From UBA11606 sp964504305 (lineage in GTDB: Bacteria > Actinomycetota > Acidimicrobiia > Acidimicrobiales > Aldehydirespiratoraceae), in contig CAZDEB010000001.1 of the NCBI GenBank assembly GCA_964504305.1, positions 662,888 through 726,887 on the forward strand: 64,000 nucleotides of DNA. Direction: 5' to 3'. Position 1 is the stretch's first letter. Each line of letters begins with the position of its first letter. The translations under genes and the position numbers were made by a program. The notes beneath the pieces are model-generated. The model saw only the letters and a program-made list of their open reading frames with translations. It did no database searches and was not told the DNA's origin. Shown here one piece after another: positions 17,123 through 25,042 of this stretch.

Positions 17123-17700
17123 CCGACCACGGGCCCGGTGCCGAAGGCGACGGTGCGACTCCCAGGCAATACCGGACTCCGCAAGCCGAGGCGCTACTCC
17201 GCCAAGCGATTGACTTGGTCGAACAGGCTCGCCCGATGCCATTGTCGGCATCGTCGATGATCAACAAAGAGGAAGTGTTGGCGGTACTCGAAGCAGCGGT
17301 TCAGGGACTTCCCGACGAGCTACGCGCCGCTCGGTGGCTACTTAAGGAGCGCGAAGATTTCTTGGCGCGGGTCCAGAGCGAGGGCGACCAGATCATCGCC
17401 AAGTCTCGAGCCGGAGCCGAACAGATGGTACAGCGCACCGAAATAGTGAGAGCCGCCGAGCAACGAGCTCGTCAAGTTGTGGCCGACTCCGAAGATCAGG
17501 CGCGCCAGCTCAAACTGGAGACCGAAGATTGGTGCGACCAAAAACTCGGTGCCATGGAAATCGTCCTCGAACGCACCATGAAAACAGTCGCCTCTGGTCG
17601 GAGCCGTCTCCAAGGAGCCGAGCCCCGCAAAGCGGCCAAGCCGCCGGAGCCCGAATCCGAGACCGTCCCCGATGGCTTTTTTGATCAGGACGACGGATGA
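17119..17700 (+). CDS. sepIVA: SepIVA/DivIVA-like coiled-coil septal protein
   Basis: A 193-residue, mostly helical coiled-coil protein rich in Ala, Glu, Gln and Arg. The N-terminal segment VEQARPMPLSASSMINKEEV followed by LPDELRAARWLLKERE matches the pattern I know from mycobacterial SepIVA (Rv2927c), and the C-terminal CDQKLGAMEIVLERTMKTVA matches the end of its helical region. SepIVA is a DivIVA-domain septal and intracellular-membrane factor in mycobacteria. Here the coiled-coil centre is about 50 residues shorter. The neighbours agree: in mycobacteria Rv2927c precedes a DUF177 gene, rnc, fpg and smc, the same order as here. An ATP-synthase-b-like annotation would be a low-complexity artefact. 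Confidence 0.75.
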   Translation: MTDHGPGAEGDGATPRQYRTPQAEALLRQAIDLVEQARPMPLSASSMINKEEVLAVLEAAVQGLPDELRAARWLLKEREDFLARVQSEGDQIIAKSRAGAEQMVQRTEIVRAAEQRARQVVADSEDQARQLKLETEDWCDQKLGAMEIVLERTMKTVASGRSRLQGAEPRKAAKPPEPESETVPDGFFDQDDG

Positions 17701-18206
17701 GCCACAACGGAAACTTGATCGTCGACGTCGTCGAGATTCGTCGCCGATCCGGTAGCCGTCGCCCATTGGTGGTCACCGTGCATCTCGACGACTTGGCCGC
17801 CGGTGAGCGTTGCGTTGTCGATGGCGAGTTGAAATGCGATCTCATCGTCGAGGCCATCACCGAAGGGGTGTCGGTGGTTGGTACCGCGGCGGGGGTTTCT
17901 CGCGTGCCGTGTAGACGCTGTCTCGAACCGGTCGATCAACCCCTCGTGGCCGAGATTCAAGAGATCTTCGTCGACGATGCAACCGATGGAGAAACCTGGC
18001 CGATCGAACACGAGAGAATCGATCTAGAACCGCCACTTCGAGAGGCTGCTCTGCTCAGTCTCCCGCTCGTGCCTCTTTGTCGCGACGACTGCGACGGTCC
18101 CGAACCCGCCCGATTCCCTACCGGCCCAGCCGACGACTCGGCGCCCGACGAGGCTCCGCCGCTCGACGACCGGTGGGCTGTTCTCGACGAACTGCGCTTC
18201 GATTAA
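17697..18206 (+). CDS. DUF177 (YceD) family protein
   Basis: A 169-residue member of the DUF177/YceD family, associated with ribosomal large-subunit or 23S rRNA metabolism and nearly always encoded before rpmF. Two cysteine pairs are visible: CRRC (about residue 64) in the core segment VPCRRCLEPVDQP, and CRDDC near residue 122 in the C-terminal half, which could bind zinc. The C-terminal tail is Asp/Pro rich. The ATG at 17697 overlaps the SepIVA-like stop by four bases, and rpmF follows 115 bp downstream. Confidence 0.88.
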   Translation: MSHNGNLIVDVVEIRRRSGSRRPLVVTVHLDDLAAGERCVVDGELKCDLIVEAITEGVSVVGTAAGVSRVPCRRCLEPVDQPLVAEIQEIFVDDATDGETWPIEHERIDLEPPLREAALLSLPLVPLCRDDCDGPEPARFPTGPADDSAPDEAPPLDDRWAVLDELRFD

Positions 18207-18321
18207 CACCGTGGGACATAACTCCCTGGCTGCGAGGGTGCCGTCCGGGCTTCTCGTCGCTAGCCTTGGGTGTTCGTGTCGGCCCCTAGCGCCGATTTAG
18301 ATCTACCCCAGGAACGCTGAC

Positions 18322-18501
18322 ATGGCCGTCCCGAAGAAGAAGATGTCAAAGTCGAAGAGCCGGAGCCGCAAGGCTTCTGCGTGGCGCGTCGGCGCTACTG
18401 CTCGGAGCACCTGCCCTCGTTGTAGCGCAGCAAAGCGCCCTCACCGGGCGTGCGGAAACTGTGGCTGGTACGCCGGTCGCCAAGCCGTCGAGGTCGACTG
18501 A
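18322..18501 (+). CDS. rpmF: 50S ribosomal protein L32
   Basis: A 59-residue ribosomal protein found by reading the gap between the DUF177 gene and plsX. It begins MAVPKKKMSKSKSRSRKAS, the universal L32 start, and has a four-cysteine zinc ribbon: CPRC (Cys31, Cys34) and CGNC (Cys44, Cys47). The ATG at 18322 follows AGGAA (18310-18314). The gene sits between the DUF177 gene and plsX exactly as in many bacteria (yceD-rpmF-plsX). It ends four bases before the plsX ATG. Confidence 0.95.
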   Translation: MAVPKKKMSKSKSRSRKASAWRVGATARSTCPRCSAAKRPHRACGNCGWYAGRQAVEVD

Positions 18502-18505
18502 CCCA

Positions 18506-19492
18506 ATGCTGCCGATCGCGGTCGACGCTATGGGCGGCGACCACGCTCCAGGTGAGATCGTGGCCGGCGCTCGTCGCGCCGCGGAGGAACTCGGCGTTCC
18601 GGTAGTGCTCGTGGGACGTTCTGCAGAGCTGGGCGACACCGGCGCGCTCCCGGTTATCGAAGCATCCGAGGTCATTGCCATGGATGCCGAGCCCGGCTCG
18701 AGCGTTCGCCGCATGAAGGACTCGTCGCTGGTGCGCGCCGCCGAGGCGGTGCGTGACGGCCAAGCTTCGGCCATGGTCTCCGCCGGTAACACCGGGGCCA
18801 CGATGGCATCGGCGCTTTTGCGTATGGGCCGGATCAAGGGCATCAACCGTCCGGCCATCGCTACGCCGATTCCCGTACCAGGCTCTACGCCCACCACCTT
18901 GCTCGATGCTGGCGCGAATGCCGAATGCAAGCCCGACTGGTTGGTCGAGTTTGCTCGAATGGGCGCCGTCTATGCCCGCGACCGGTTCGGAATCCAACGG
19001 CCTCGTGTCGGCTTGTTGTCGATCGGCGAAGAAGCGGGCAAGGGCAGCCCATTCGTCAAAGAATGTTTTGCCGCCCTGAGCGACCCGGCCTGGGCCGCGG
19101 CCAGCGACAGCGAATGGATCGGCAACGTCGAGGGCCGTGACGTCATGACCGACGAGGTCGACGTGATCGTGACCGACGGCTTCACCGGCAATGTCACGCT
19201 CAAGACCCTCGAAGGGGCGATGCGAGCTTTGATCGGCCGTCTCCTTGTGGCTATCGACACCGATGACGATACGCGGGCGGCCGGGGCCGCGCTGGCGCCG
19301 GCGCTCGACACGATGGTGGCCGAACTTCACCCCGATTCGGTGGGTGGTGCTCTGCTGCTAGGCGTCAAGGGCGTGTGCGTGATCTCGCACGGGTCAAGCT
19401 CTGCTGATGCCATGGTCAACGCGATCCGTGTCGCTGCCGAGATGGTCGAGGTCAATATGGTCGATCATCTCACCGCAGCCGCGATCGACTGA
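18506..19492 (+). CDS. plsX: Phosphate acyltransferase PlsX
   Basis: A 328-residue enzyme that makes acyl-phosphate from acyl-ACP for phospholipid synthesis. It starts with the family hallmark MLPIAVDAMGGDHAPGEIV and shows SAGNTGATMASAL, LLDAGANAECKPDWL, IGEEAGKG and DGFTGNVTLKTLEG, all characteristic PlsX blocks. I use the ATG at 18506, four bases after the rpmF stop; a longer in-frame start at 18461 would overlap rpmF by 41 bases. The partner acpP is next in line. A link with the YloV/FakA-like kinase upstream is plausible, because both enzymes generate acyl-phosphate. Confidence 0.94.
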   Translation: MLPIAVDAMGGDHAPGEIVAGARRAAEELGVPVVLVGRSAELGDTGALPVIEASEVIAMDAEPGSSVRRMKDSSLVRAAEAVRDGQASAMVSAGNTGATMASALLRMGRIKGINRPAIATPIPVPGSTPTTLLDAGANAECKPDWLVEFARMGAVYARDRFGIQRPRVGLLSIGEEAGKGSPFVKECFAALSDPAWAAASDSEWIGNVEGRDVMTDEVDVIVTDGFTGNVTLKTLEGAMRALIGRLLVAIDTDDDTRAAGAALAPALDTMVAELHPDSVGGALLLGVKGVCVISHGSSSADAMVNAIRVAAEMVEVNMVDHLTAAAID

Positions 19493-19581
19493 ACTGTTCA
19501 CAAGCGCGCAAGCAACAGAAACGGGTATGGTGCGCACGTTCTAGAGTCAACAGTTGGCGTTCGGCCCACCGGAGAGTGATC

Positions 19582-19872
19582 ATGCCTGCAGAAACCCATG
19601 TCGAGCAGAACCCGATCGGTCGCGACGAAATAGTTGCTCTTGTAAAAGACCGGCTCGCCGAGATTCTCGAGATCGAGCCGACCGGGATCAAAGAGGGCGA
19701 CGCGTTCGCCGAAGATCTGGATGCTGACTCTCTGGCCCTGATCGAACTGGTCGAAGGTATTGAGGAAGAGTTGGCCGAACGATCGGTCGGATTCCGAATC
19801 GAAGACGAGGATCTAGAAGACCTTCGTACCGTTCGCGACGCCGTGGACTACGTCGTCGCCAAGCTGGGCTGA
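19582..19872 (+). CDS. acpP: Acyl carrier protein
   Basis: A 96-residue acyl carrier protein. The phosphopantetheine attachment serine is in DADSLALIELVEGIEEEL (DSL motif, Ser at about residue 51). It is longer than E. coli AcpP (78) through an N-terminal extension of about 15 residues and a slightly longer loop. GGAGAG (19571-19576) lies 5 nt before the ATG at 19582; the GTG six bases earlier is less well spaced. A TATGGT element at 19526-19531 could be the -10 of a promoter in the 89-bp gap after plsX, but no good -35 is seen. The TGA stop lies in frame with rnc. Confidence 0.92.
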   Translation: MPAETHVEQNPIGRDEIVALVKDRLAEILEIEPTGIKEGDAFAEDLDADSLALIELVEGIEEELAERSVGFRIEDEDLEDLRTVRDAVDYVVAKLG

Positions 19873-19947
19873 CTCCTGGCCACACTGCCAACTTCGACCT
19901 CCCTGGAGGACCGGCTGGGGTATCGCTTTCACGATCCCGACTGTCTT

Positions 19948-20586
19948 GTGCATGCGCTGACCCACCGGTCTTGGTGCGCCGAACACGCGGGCGAACCGTC
20001 CAACGAGCGGCTCGAATTCTTGGGCGATGCGGTTCTCGGGATTGTCGTTACCGACCACCTTTTTCACCGGTTCCCCGACCGGCCCGAAGGGCAGTTGGCC
20101 AAGACCCGAGCATCAGTCGTCAGCGCGTCGGCGCTAGCCGAGGTTGGCGCCGCGCTTGGTCTGGGCCGCGATCTGCGCCTGGGCAAGGGTGAGGACGGGT
20201 CGGGAGGTCGCGAGAAAGCATCGATTCTCGCCGACGCGGTCGAGGCGGTCATCGGAGCGATGTATCTCGACGGCGGCATCGACGCGGTACGGAGTTTTGT
20301 TCTTGACCAGCTGACCGAGCGCATCGGCGATGCCGCACTACGACCCGGCGAGACCGACTACAAAACCCGTTTGCAGGAGATCGCAGCCCACGATGGCTTT
20401 CGACCTCCTGTTTATTCGATAACCGAAAGTGGCCCCGATCACCACAAGCGTTTCCATGCAGTGGTAGCCATCGGGGGTACAACCTCGGGCGCCGGTGACG
20501 GCAGCTCGAAGAAAGAAGCCGAGCAGCGGGCCGCACGTGCGGCCTACGACGCTCGTTCGGCATTGGATGGAGCCAGCGATGTTTGA
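19948..20586 (+). CDS. rnc: Ribonuclease III (start uncertain; coding probably begins upstream)
   Basis: A dsRNA-specific endonuclease that processes rRNA precursors. The catalytic signature NERLEFLGDAVLGIVV, the later ILADAVEAVIGAMYLDGG metal-binding segment and a C-terminal dsRNA-binding domain (DYKTRLQEIA...SSKKEAEQRAARAAYD) are intact. From the first standard start, GTG 19948, the protein has 212 residues but lacks the first helix. The in-frame sequence upstream (from 19903) reads LEDRLGYRFHDPDCL, which is typical RNase III N-terminus, yet between the acpP TGA (19870-19872) and 19948 no ATG, GTG or TTG occurs. CTG codons at 19876, 19885 or 19915 (GGAGGA at 19905-19910 precedes the last) are possible starts. 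A CTG at 19876 would give 236 residues, the usual length. Confidence 0.9.
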   Translation: MHALTHRSWCAEHAGEPSNERLEFLGDAVLGIVVTDHLFHRFPDRPEGQLAKTRASVVSASALAEVGAALGLGRDLRLGKGEDGSGGREKASILADAVEAVIGAMYLDGGIDAVRSFVLDQLTERIGDAALRPGETDYKTRLQEIAAHDGFRPPVYSITESGPDHHKRFHAVVAIGGTTSGAGDGSSKKEAEQRAARAAYDARSALDGASDV

Positions 20587-21412
20587 GCTACCCGAAGTCG
20601 AAACGGTCCGACGCGAACTCGACCGAGATCTGGTCGGGAAGAAGGTCAAAGTCACCGAAGCGACGTCAATGAAAGTTCTTGGGCGCTACAAGAGTCGCAA
20701 GGCCTTCACTGGCCAACTCGAAGACATGAAGATCCTCGGCGTGCAGCGTGTGGGCCTCTATATCCTCATCGTTCTCGACGGCGAGTCAACCCTCGTCGTG
20801 AATCTGGGCTCGTCTGGGTCGCTGCGCCGCCATGCCAACAAAGATGCTGTCGAACCAGACACCGAAGTTGTGATCACCTTCACCCAGCATGGCCAACTTC
20901 GGTTGGTCGACGCCGAAGGCACCGCCGAGATGTTCGTTGTCGACTCCGAAGCGTTGGCCGACGAGATCCCCGAGATCGACGAGTACGGTCTCGACCCTGT
21001 CGAAGAGCCGGTGTCGTGGACGGCATTCGGCCGGTCGTTGCTGCAACGCAAGGTGAAGCTCAAGACCCTCATCACCGACGACGCGTTTGTTATCGGCATC
21101 GGAAACATCTACGCCGACGAGATCCTTTACGAGGCCGGATTGCGCCACGACCGTCTCAGCAACTCGCTGTCGAGCCAAGAGATTCGTCGACTGCATCGGG
21201 CCTTGGTCGGCACCCTGCACGACGCCATAAAGTACCGCGGAACATCCCTGCCGGTTCGACCTTTTGTCGATCCCTTCGGCGTTGCCGGTGATTACGGCGA
21301 CCATTTGGCCGTGTGGGGTAAACACGGAGATCTCAGTAGCCGAAGCCGCTTGCCAATCAAGCGCTCCAAATTCGGCGGCGTCTGGACCTATTACTGCGAC
21401 ACGCAGGTGTAG
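20579..21412 (+). CDS. Fpg/Nei-fold protein lacking catalytic residues
   Basis: A 277-residue protein with the overall Fpg (MutM) fold: FELPEVETVRREL at the start, NLGSSGSLRR, and the helix-two-turn-helix segment IGIGNIYADEILYEAGL that binds DNA. Enzymatic residues are missing. Residue 2, the N-terminal proline nucleophile of Fpg, is Phe (Glu3 remains); the position of E. coli Lys57 (AKY) is Leu60 (GLY); the void-filling Arg/Phe loop (DPRRFG) reads DAEGTA; and only one of the four zinc-finger cysteines survives (Cys273). Fpg cleaves oxidised purines, but this protein probably does not. The frame is intact and overlaps rnc by 8 bases. It may be a structural DNA-binding paralogue. Confidence 0.85.
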   Translation: MFELPEVETVRRELDRDLVGKKVKVTEATSMKVLGRYKSRKAFTGQLEDMKILGVQRVGLYILIVLDGESTLVVNLGSSGSLRRHANKDAVEPDTEVVITFTQHGQLRLVDAEGTAEMFVVDSEALADEIPEIDEYGLDPVEEPVSWTAFGRSLLQRKVKLKTLITDDAFVIGIGNIYADEILYEAGLRHDRLSNSLSSQEIRRLHRALVGTLHDAIKYRGTSLPVRPFVDPFGVAGDYGDHLAVWGKHGDLSSRSRLPIKRSKFGGVWTYYCDTQV

Positions 21413-21497
21413 GTCAATCGCGCGGTACGTGATATCCCCAGAGGAATCCACAGGCCGCGGACTACACGTATGTAATTCGGGTTGCTAGGTTTGTTCC

Positions 21498-24400
21498 GTG
21501 CATCTAAAGAACCTCACGCTGAAAGGTTTCAAGTCCTTCGCCGACGCAGCGTCGATTGATCTCGAACCCGGAGTCACCGTTGTTGTTGGCCCCAACGGCA
21601 GCGGAAAATCCAATGTCGTCGACGCGATCGCGTGGGTGCTCGGCGCGCAGGCTCCAAGCGCGGTCCGCTCCGGCAAGATGGACGATGTGATCTTTGCCGG
21701 CACGTCTGGCAAGGCGGCTCTCGGGCGGGCCGAAGTCTCACTCACCATCGACAATCACTCTCATACGTTGCCAGTCGAGTTCAGCGAAGTGAAGCTCACA
21801 CGTACGCTGTTTCGCAGCGGCGACTCCGAATATGCGATCAACGGAGTGCCGTGCCGACTGCTCGACATCACCGAACTGTTGTCCGACGGGGGCGTTGGAC
21901 GTCAACAACACGTAATTGTCTCGCAGGGCCAGATAGACGCGGTGCTCAACGCTCGTCCCGAAGACCGCCGAGCAATCATCGAAGAAGCAGCCGGCGTTTT
22001 GAAGTTCCGCAAGCGCAAGGACCGTGCCGAACGTCGCCTCACGGCTAGCGATGGCGACCTCACCCGCGTCAAGGACCTGATGCGTGAGGTCCGCCGCCAG
22101 CTTCGACCGCTCGAAAAGCAAGCCGAGGCGGCCCGTCGCCACGGCGACCTAATAGCCGAGCTGAGTGCTCTGCGGGTTCATCTCGCCGGCCGCGAGGTAG
22201 CCGACCTGCGCACCCGTCTTCACACCAACGCAGAGTTCCGCTCGTCGCGCGTTGCCCAAGAACGCAGCACTCGCACCGAGCTCGAACAGCTCGATCGCGA
22301 CGTGTCTGCTGATGAGCACCGTTTGGCCGAGCACGGCGGCGACGATCTCGGCGACACGCTGGTCCGGCTCGAAAGTATGCGCGAACGCTGCCGCGGCCTA
22401 ACCGCGCTGATGACCGAGCGACTCCGCGGCATCGAGCGTGACAAGGCGGCGTTTGCCGACCGCGCTGTCATTGCCAATCTCGAAAACGAAGCCGCCAAGG
22501 CCCGCACCGATCTGGTCGTCGTAGCAAGTGAGATTGCCGAGCTTGCGCCTGATGTCGAGCGGCTGGCCACCGAAGAAGCAGCGTTGGCGGCCGACCGTTT
22601 GTCGTTCCAAGACGAATGGGGCGAAGGTGTCCCAATGCCCAGCGGCCAAGCGGCCGAAGTGCGTGGCGAACTCGGAGCATTACGTGCCGCTATCGAACGA
22701 GGCGCAGGGGAGTCCGAACGTCTGCAAGCCAAGCTCTCTGAGTTGAGTGAGCGCCGTCAGACGCACGAGGTCAATGCCACCAAGTGTCGTAGCGATCTCG
22801 GGGCGCTGCACGACGAAGAGGAACCGCTAGTTGCCGCGTTGGAAGCAGCCGAATCGGGCCGCGTAGCCGCTGAGGCTGCGCTGGCCGAACAACAGGCCGC
22901 GCAACACGAGGCCGACTCCGAGCTTCATCGGTGGTCGGCTCGCGCCGAGGCGCTGACTTTGGCCCTGGACGAAGCCCGGGCCCGCTCGGGCGCCGAACGA
23001 TTGGCCAACGTCGACGGGGTTCTCGGCACCCTCCTCGATGTCGTCGCGGTAGAGGATGGCTGGGAACCGGCCTTCGAAGCCGCGGCCGGAGACGCTCTCA
23101 GCGCGGTTGTTGTACAGAATTCCGACGCGGCCCGGCGAGCCCTCGACGAGCTAGCGGCCGGCGATGCGTCAGGCGCGGTCATAGCGCTTGGTGCCGCACC
23201 GGTTCGACAATCCGATGCGAGCGGTAACCGAATTCGCAGCCACGTTCGTGGGATCCAGCCCGGTGTCGACGCTCTTCTCGACTTGTTGATCGGTGATGTG
23301 ATCGTGGTTCGTGGCGGCTGGAGCGAGGCGCTCGATCAGGCCATGTCCGACCCTGATTCGGTGGTGGTTTCTGCTGATGGCGACCGTTTCGGGCCATCGG
23401 GCTGGCGTATTGGTGGCGGCAGCACGGGAGCTACCGGAGCGGCGTTGGCCGAAGCCGAGCAAAGTGCCGAAACCACTCGAGCCCTGTGCGCCCAAGCGGC
23501 CGGGCGGGTGGAGGCCGCCGAAGCGTTGCTGGCCCAAAAGGTGGCTCGTTGCGGCGAACTCACTCAACGCCTCGATGCCATCGATTCGGGTTTGGCGGCC
23601 GCGGCCGACTCCTTGCAACGAACCGATGCCGATCGGCGCGAGGTCGTCACCGAGGCCGACGCTTTGCAGTCCCGGTTCGACGAACTTGCCATCAGACTCG
23701 AACGCGAGACGGCCCGAGTAACCGAGCTCGAAAACCTGCTCCCCGATCTCGAAGCCGCCGAGGCCGAGTCCGTCGAGAAAGGCCGTCGACTGTCGCTGGC
23801 GCGTTCGGAGATGGAGGAGAGGGCCGCGATGGTTGGCTCGCTCCGAAGTGATGTCGATGTTCGCGCCGCGGGGCTCGAAGAACGTCGGACGTCGCTCTCC
23901 GACCGTCTGGCCGCGCTCGAGACCCGGCTCGAACGCGATGTCGACAAACGGGCCGCGGCCGAAGGTCAGAGGGTTGATCTCGATCGCCGGGCCGACGTGT
24001 TGACCGGCCTGTCGCTAAAGGTCGCGGCAGTGGCCGAGGTTGTCGACCGCCGTCTTACTGATGTTCGCGAGCGACGCCGTCAACAGTCCCAGGCCGCGCA
24101 AGAGATCACCCGTCGTCTCGACGGACTTCGTCGGTCGCGCTCCGATGCCGGGACCCGTCTGGAAGGCCTGCGGAGTGCTCTGGCCAAGGCCGAGGTCGAA
24201 GAAGCCGAGCTTCGGACCCGCTTGCAAGCAGCGGTCGATCGTTTGAGGGTTGACCACGATCTTGCCCCCGACGTGGCGGTGTCGGCGCCGTGCCCAGACT
24301 TGCCCGATGGCGTCGGCGCGGATCGCCGGGTCGAGATGCTCGAATCCGAACTCGACATCATGGGCCCGGTCAACCCGCTGGCGCTCGAGGAGCATCAGGC

Positions 24401-24977
24401 GTTGCAAGAGCGTCATGGTTTCTTGCAAGGTCAACTCGACGATATTCGTGGGACCCGACGCGAACTTCAAAAGGTCATCAACAGCATCGATGAGGAGATC
24501 GTCACGGTCTTTGCTTCGGCTTTCGCCGACGTGTCTGTGAACTTCAGCGAGTTGTTCCAGACGCTGTTTCCTGGAGGCCAGGGTTCGATCACTCTCACTT
24601 CCCCCGACGACCTCCTCAACACCGGCATCGAAATCAGCGCTCGGCCTTCCGGCAAGAATGTCCGCAAGCTCTCGCTTCTGTCGGGCGGAGAGCGCACCCT
24701 CACGGCACTGGCGTTCTTGTTTGCCGTCTTTCGTAGTCGTCCCTCACCGTTTTATGTAATGGACGAGGTCGAGGCCGCGCTCGACGACGTGAACTTGCAC
24801 CGTTTCCTGTCGCTCGTCGAAGAGTTCCGAGCCGACGCTCAGTTGGTATTGGTCAGCCACCAGAAGCGCACTATGGAGGCCGCCGATTGCCTGTATGGCG
24901 TCTCTATGAAACCGGGGGGATCAAGCCGGGTTGTGAGCGAGAAGGTGGCCGAGAAGAAGGCGATAACCGCCGTATAG
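21498..24977 (+). CDS. smc: Chromosome segregation protein SMC
   Basis: A 1159-residue SMC ATPase that compacts and segregates chromosomes with ScpA/ScpB. It starts MHLKNLTLKGFKSFAD; Walker A GPNGSGKSN is at residues 31-39, followed by QGQIDAVLNARPEDRR. Two long coiled coils flank a hinge around residues 500-620 (GVLGTLLDVV...AVVVQNSDAARRAL). The C-terminal head has the signature LSGGERTLTALAFLFA (about residue 1061) and Walker B FYVMDEVEAALDD. Length is normal. The start is GTG at 21498 with TAGGTT (21486-21491) 6 nt upstream, suggesting leaderless transcription separate from the mutM-like gene. Confidence 0.96.
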   Translation: MHLKNLTLKGFKSFADAASIDLEPGVTVVVGPNGSGKSNVVDAIAWVLGAQAPSAVRSGKMDDVIFAGTSGKAALGRAEVSLTIDNHSHTLPVEFSEVKLTRTLFRSGDSEYAINGVPCRLLDITELLSDGGVGRQQHVIVSQGQIDAVLNARPEDRRAIIEEAAGVLKFRKRKDRAERRLTASDGDLTRVKDLMREVRRQLRPLEKQAEAARRHGDLIAELSALRVHLAGREVADLRTRLHTNAEFRSSRVAQERSTRTELEQLDRDVSADEHRLAEHGGDDLGDTLVRLESMRERCRGLTALMTERLRGIERDKAAFADRAVIANLENEAAKARTDLVVVASEIAELAPDVERLATEEAALAADRLSFQDEWGEGVPMPSGQAAEVRGELGALRAAIERGAGESERLQAKLSELSERRQTHEVNATKCRSDLGALHDEEEPLVAALEAAESGRVAAEAALAEQQAAQHEADSELHRWSARAEALTLALDEARARSGAERLANVDGVLGTLLDVVAVEDGWEPAFEAAAGDALSAVVVQNSDAARRALDELAAGDASGAVIALGAAPVRQSDASGNRIRSHVRGIQPGVDALLDLLIGDVIVVRGGWSEALDQAMSDPDSVVVSADGDRFGPSGWRIGGGSTGATGAALAEAEQSAETTRALCAQAAGRVEAAEALLAQKVARCGELTQRLDAIDSGLAAAADSLQRTDADRREVVTEADALQSRFDELAIRLERETARVTELENLLPDLEAAEAESVEKGRRLSLARSEMEERAAMVGSLRSDVDVRAAGLEERRTSLSDRLAALETRLERDVDKRAAAEGQRVDLDRRADVLTGLSLKVAAVAEVVDRRLTDVRERRRQQSQAAQEITRRLDGLRRSRSDAGTRLEGLRSALAKAEVEEAELRTRLQAAVDRLRVDHDLAPDVAVSAPCPDLPDGVGADRRVEMLESELDIMGPVNPLALEEHQALQERHGFLQGQLDDIRGTRRELQKVINSIDEEIVTVFASAFADVSVNFSELFQTLFPGGQGSITLTSPDDLLNTGIEISARPSGKNVRKLSLLSGGERTLTALAFLFAVFRSRPSPFYVMDEVEAALDDVNLHRFLSLVEEFRADAQLVLVSHQKRTMEAADCLYGVSMKPGGSSRVVSEKVAEKKAITAV

Positions 24978-25042
24978 CGGGCCTTGGGTCGCGATGACCA
25001 AGGCGACCTGAATGTTGGCCCGCCAGCTGGCAAGATCGTCCC

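Noticed and set aside
20579..21412. Fpg-like gene as a decaying pseudogene
   Set aside because: There is no frameshift or internal stop, and the DNA-binding segment and length are intact, so it looks maintained.
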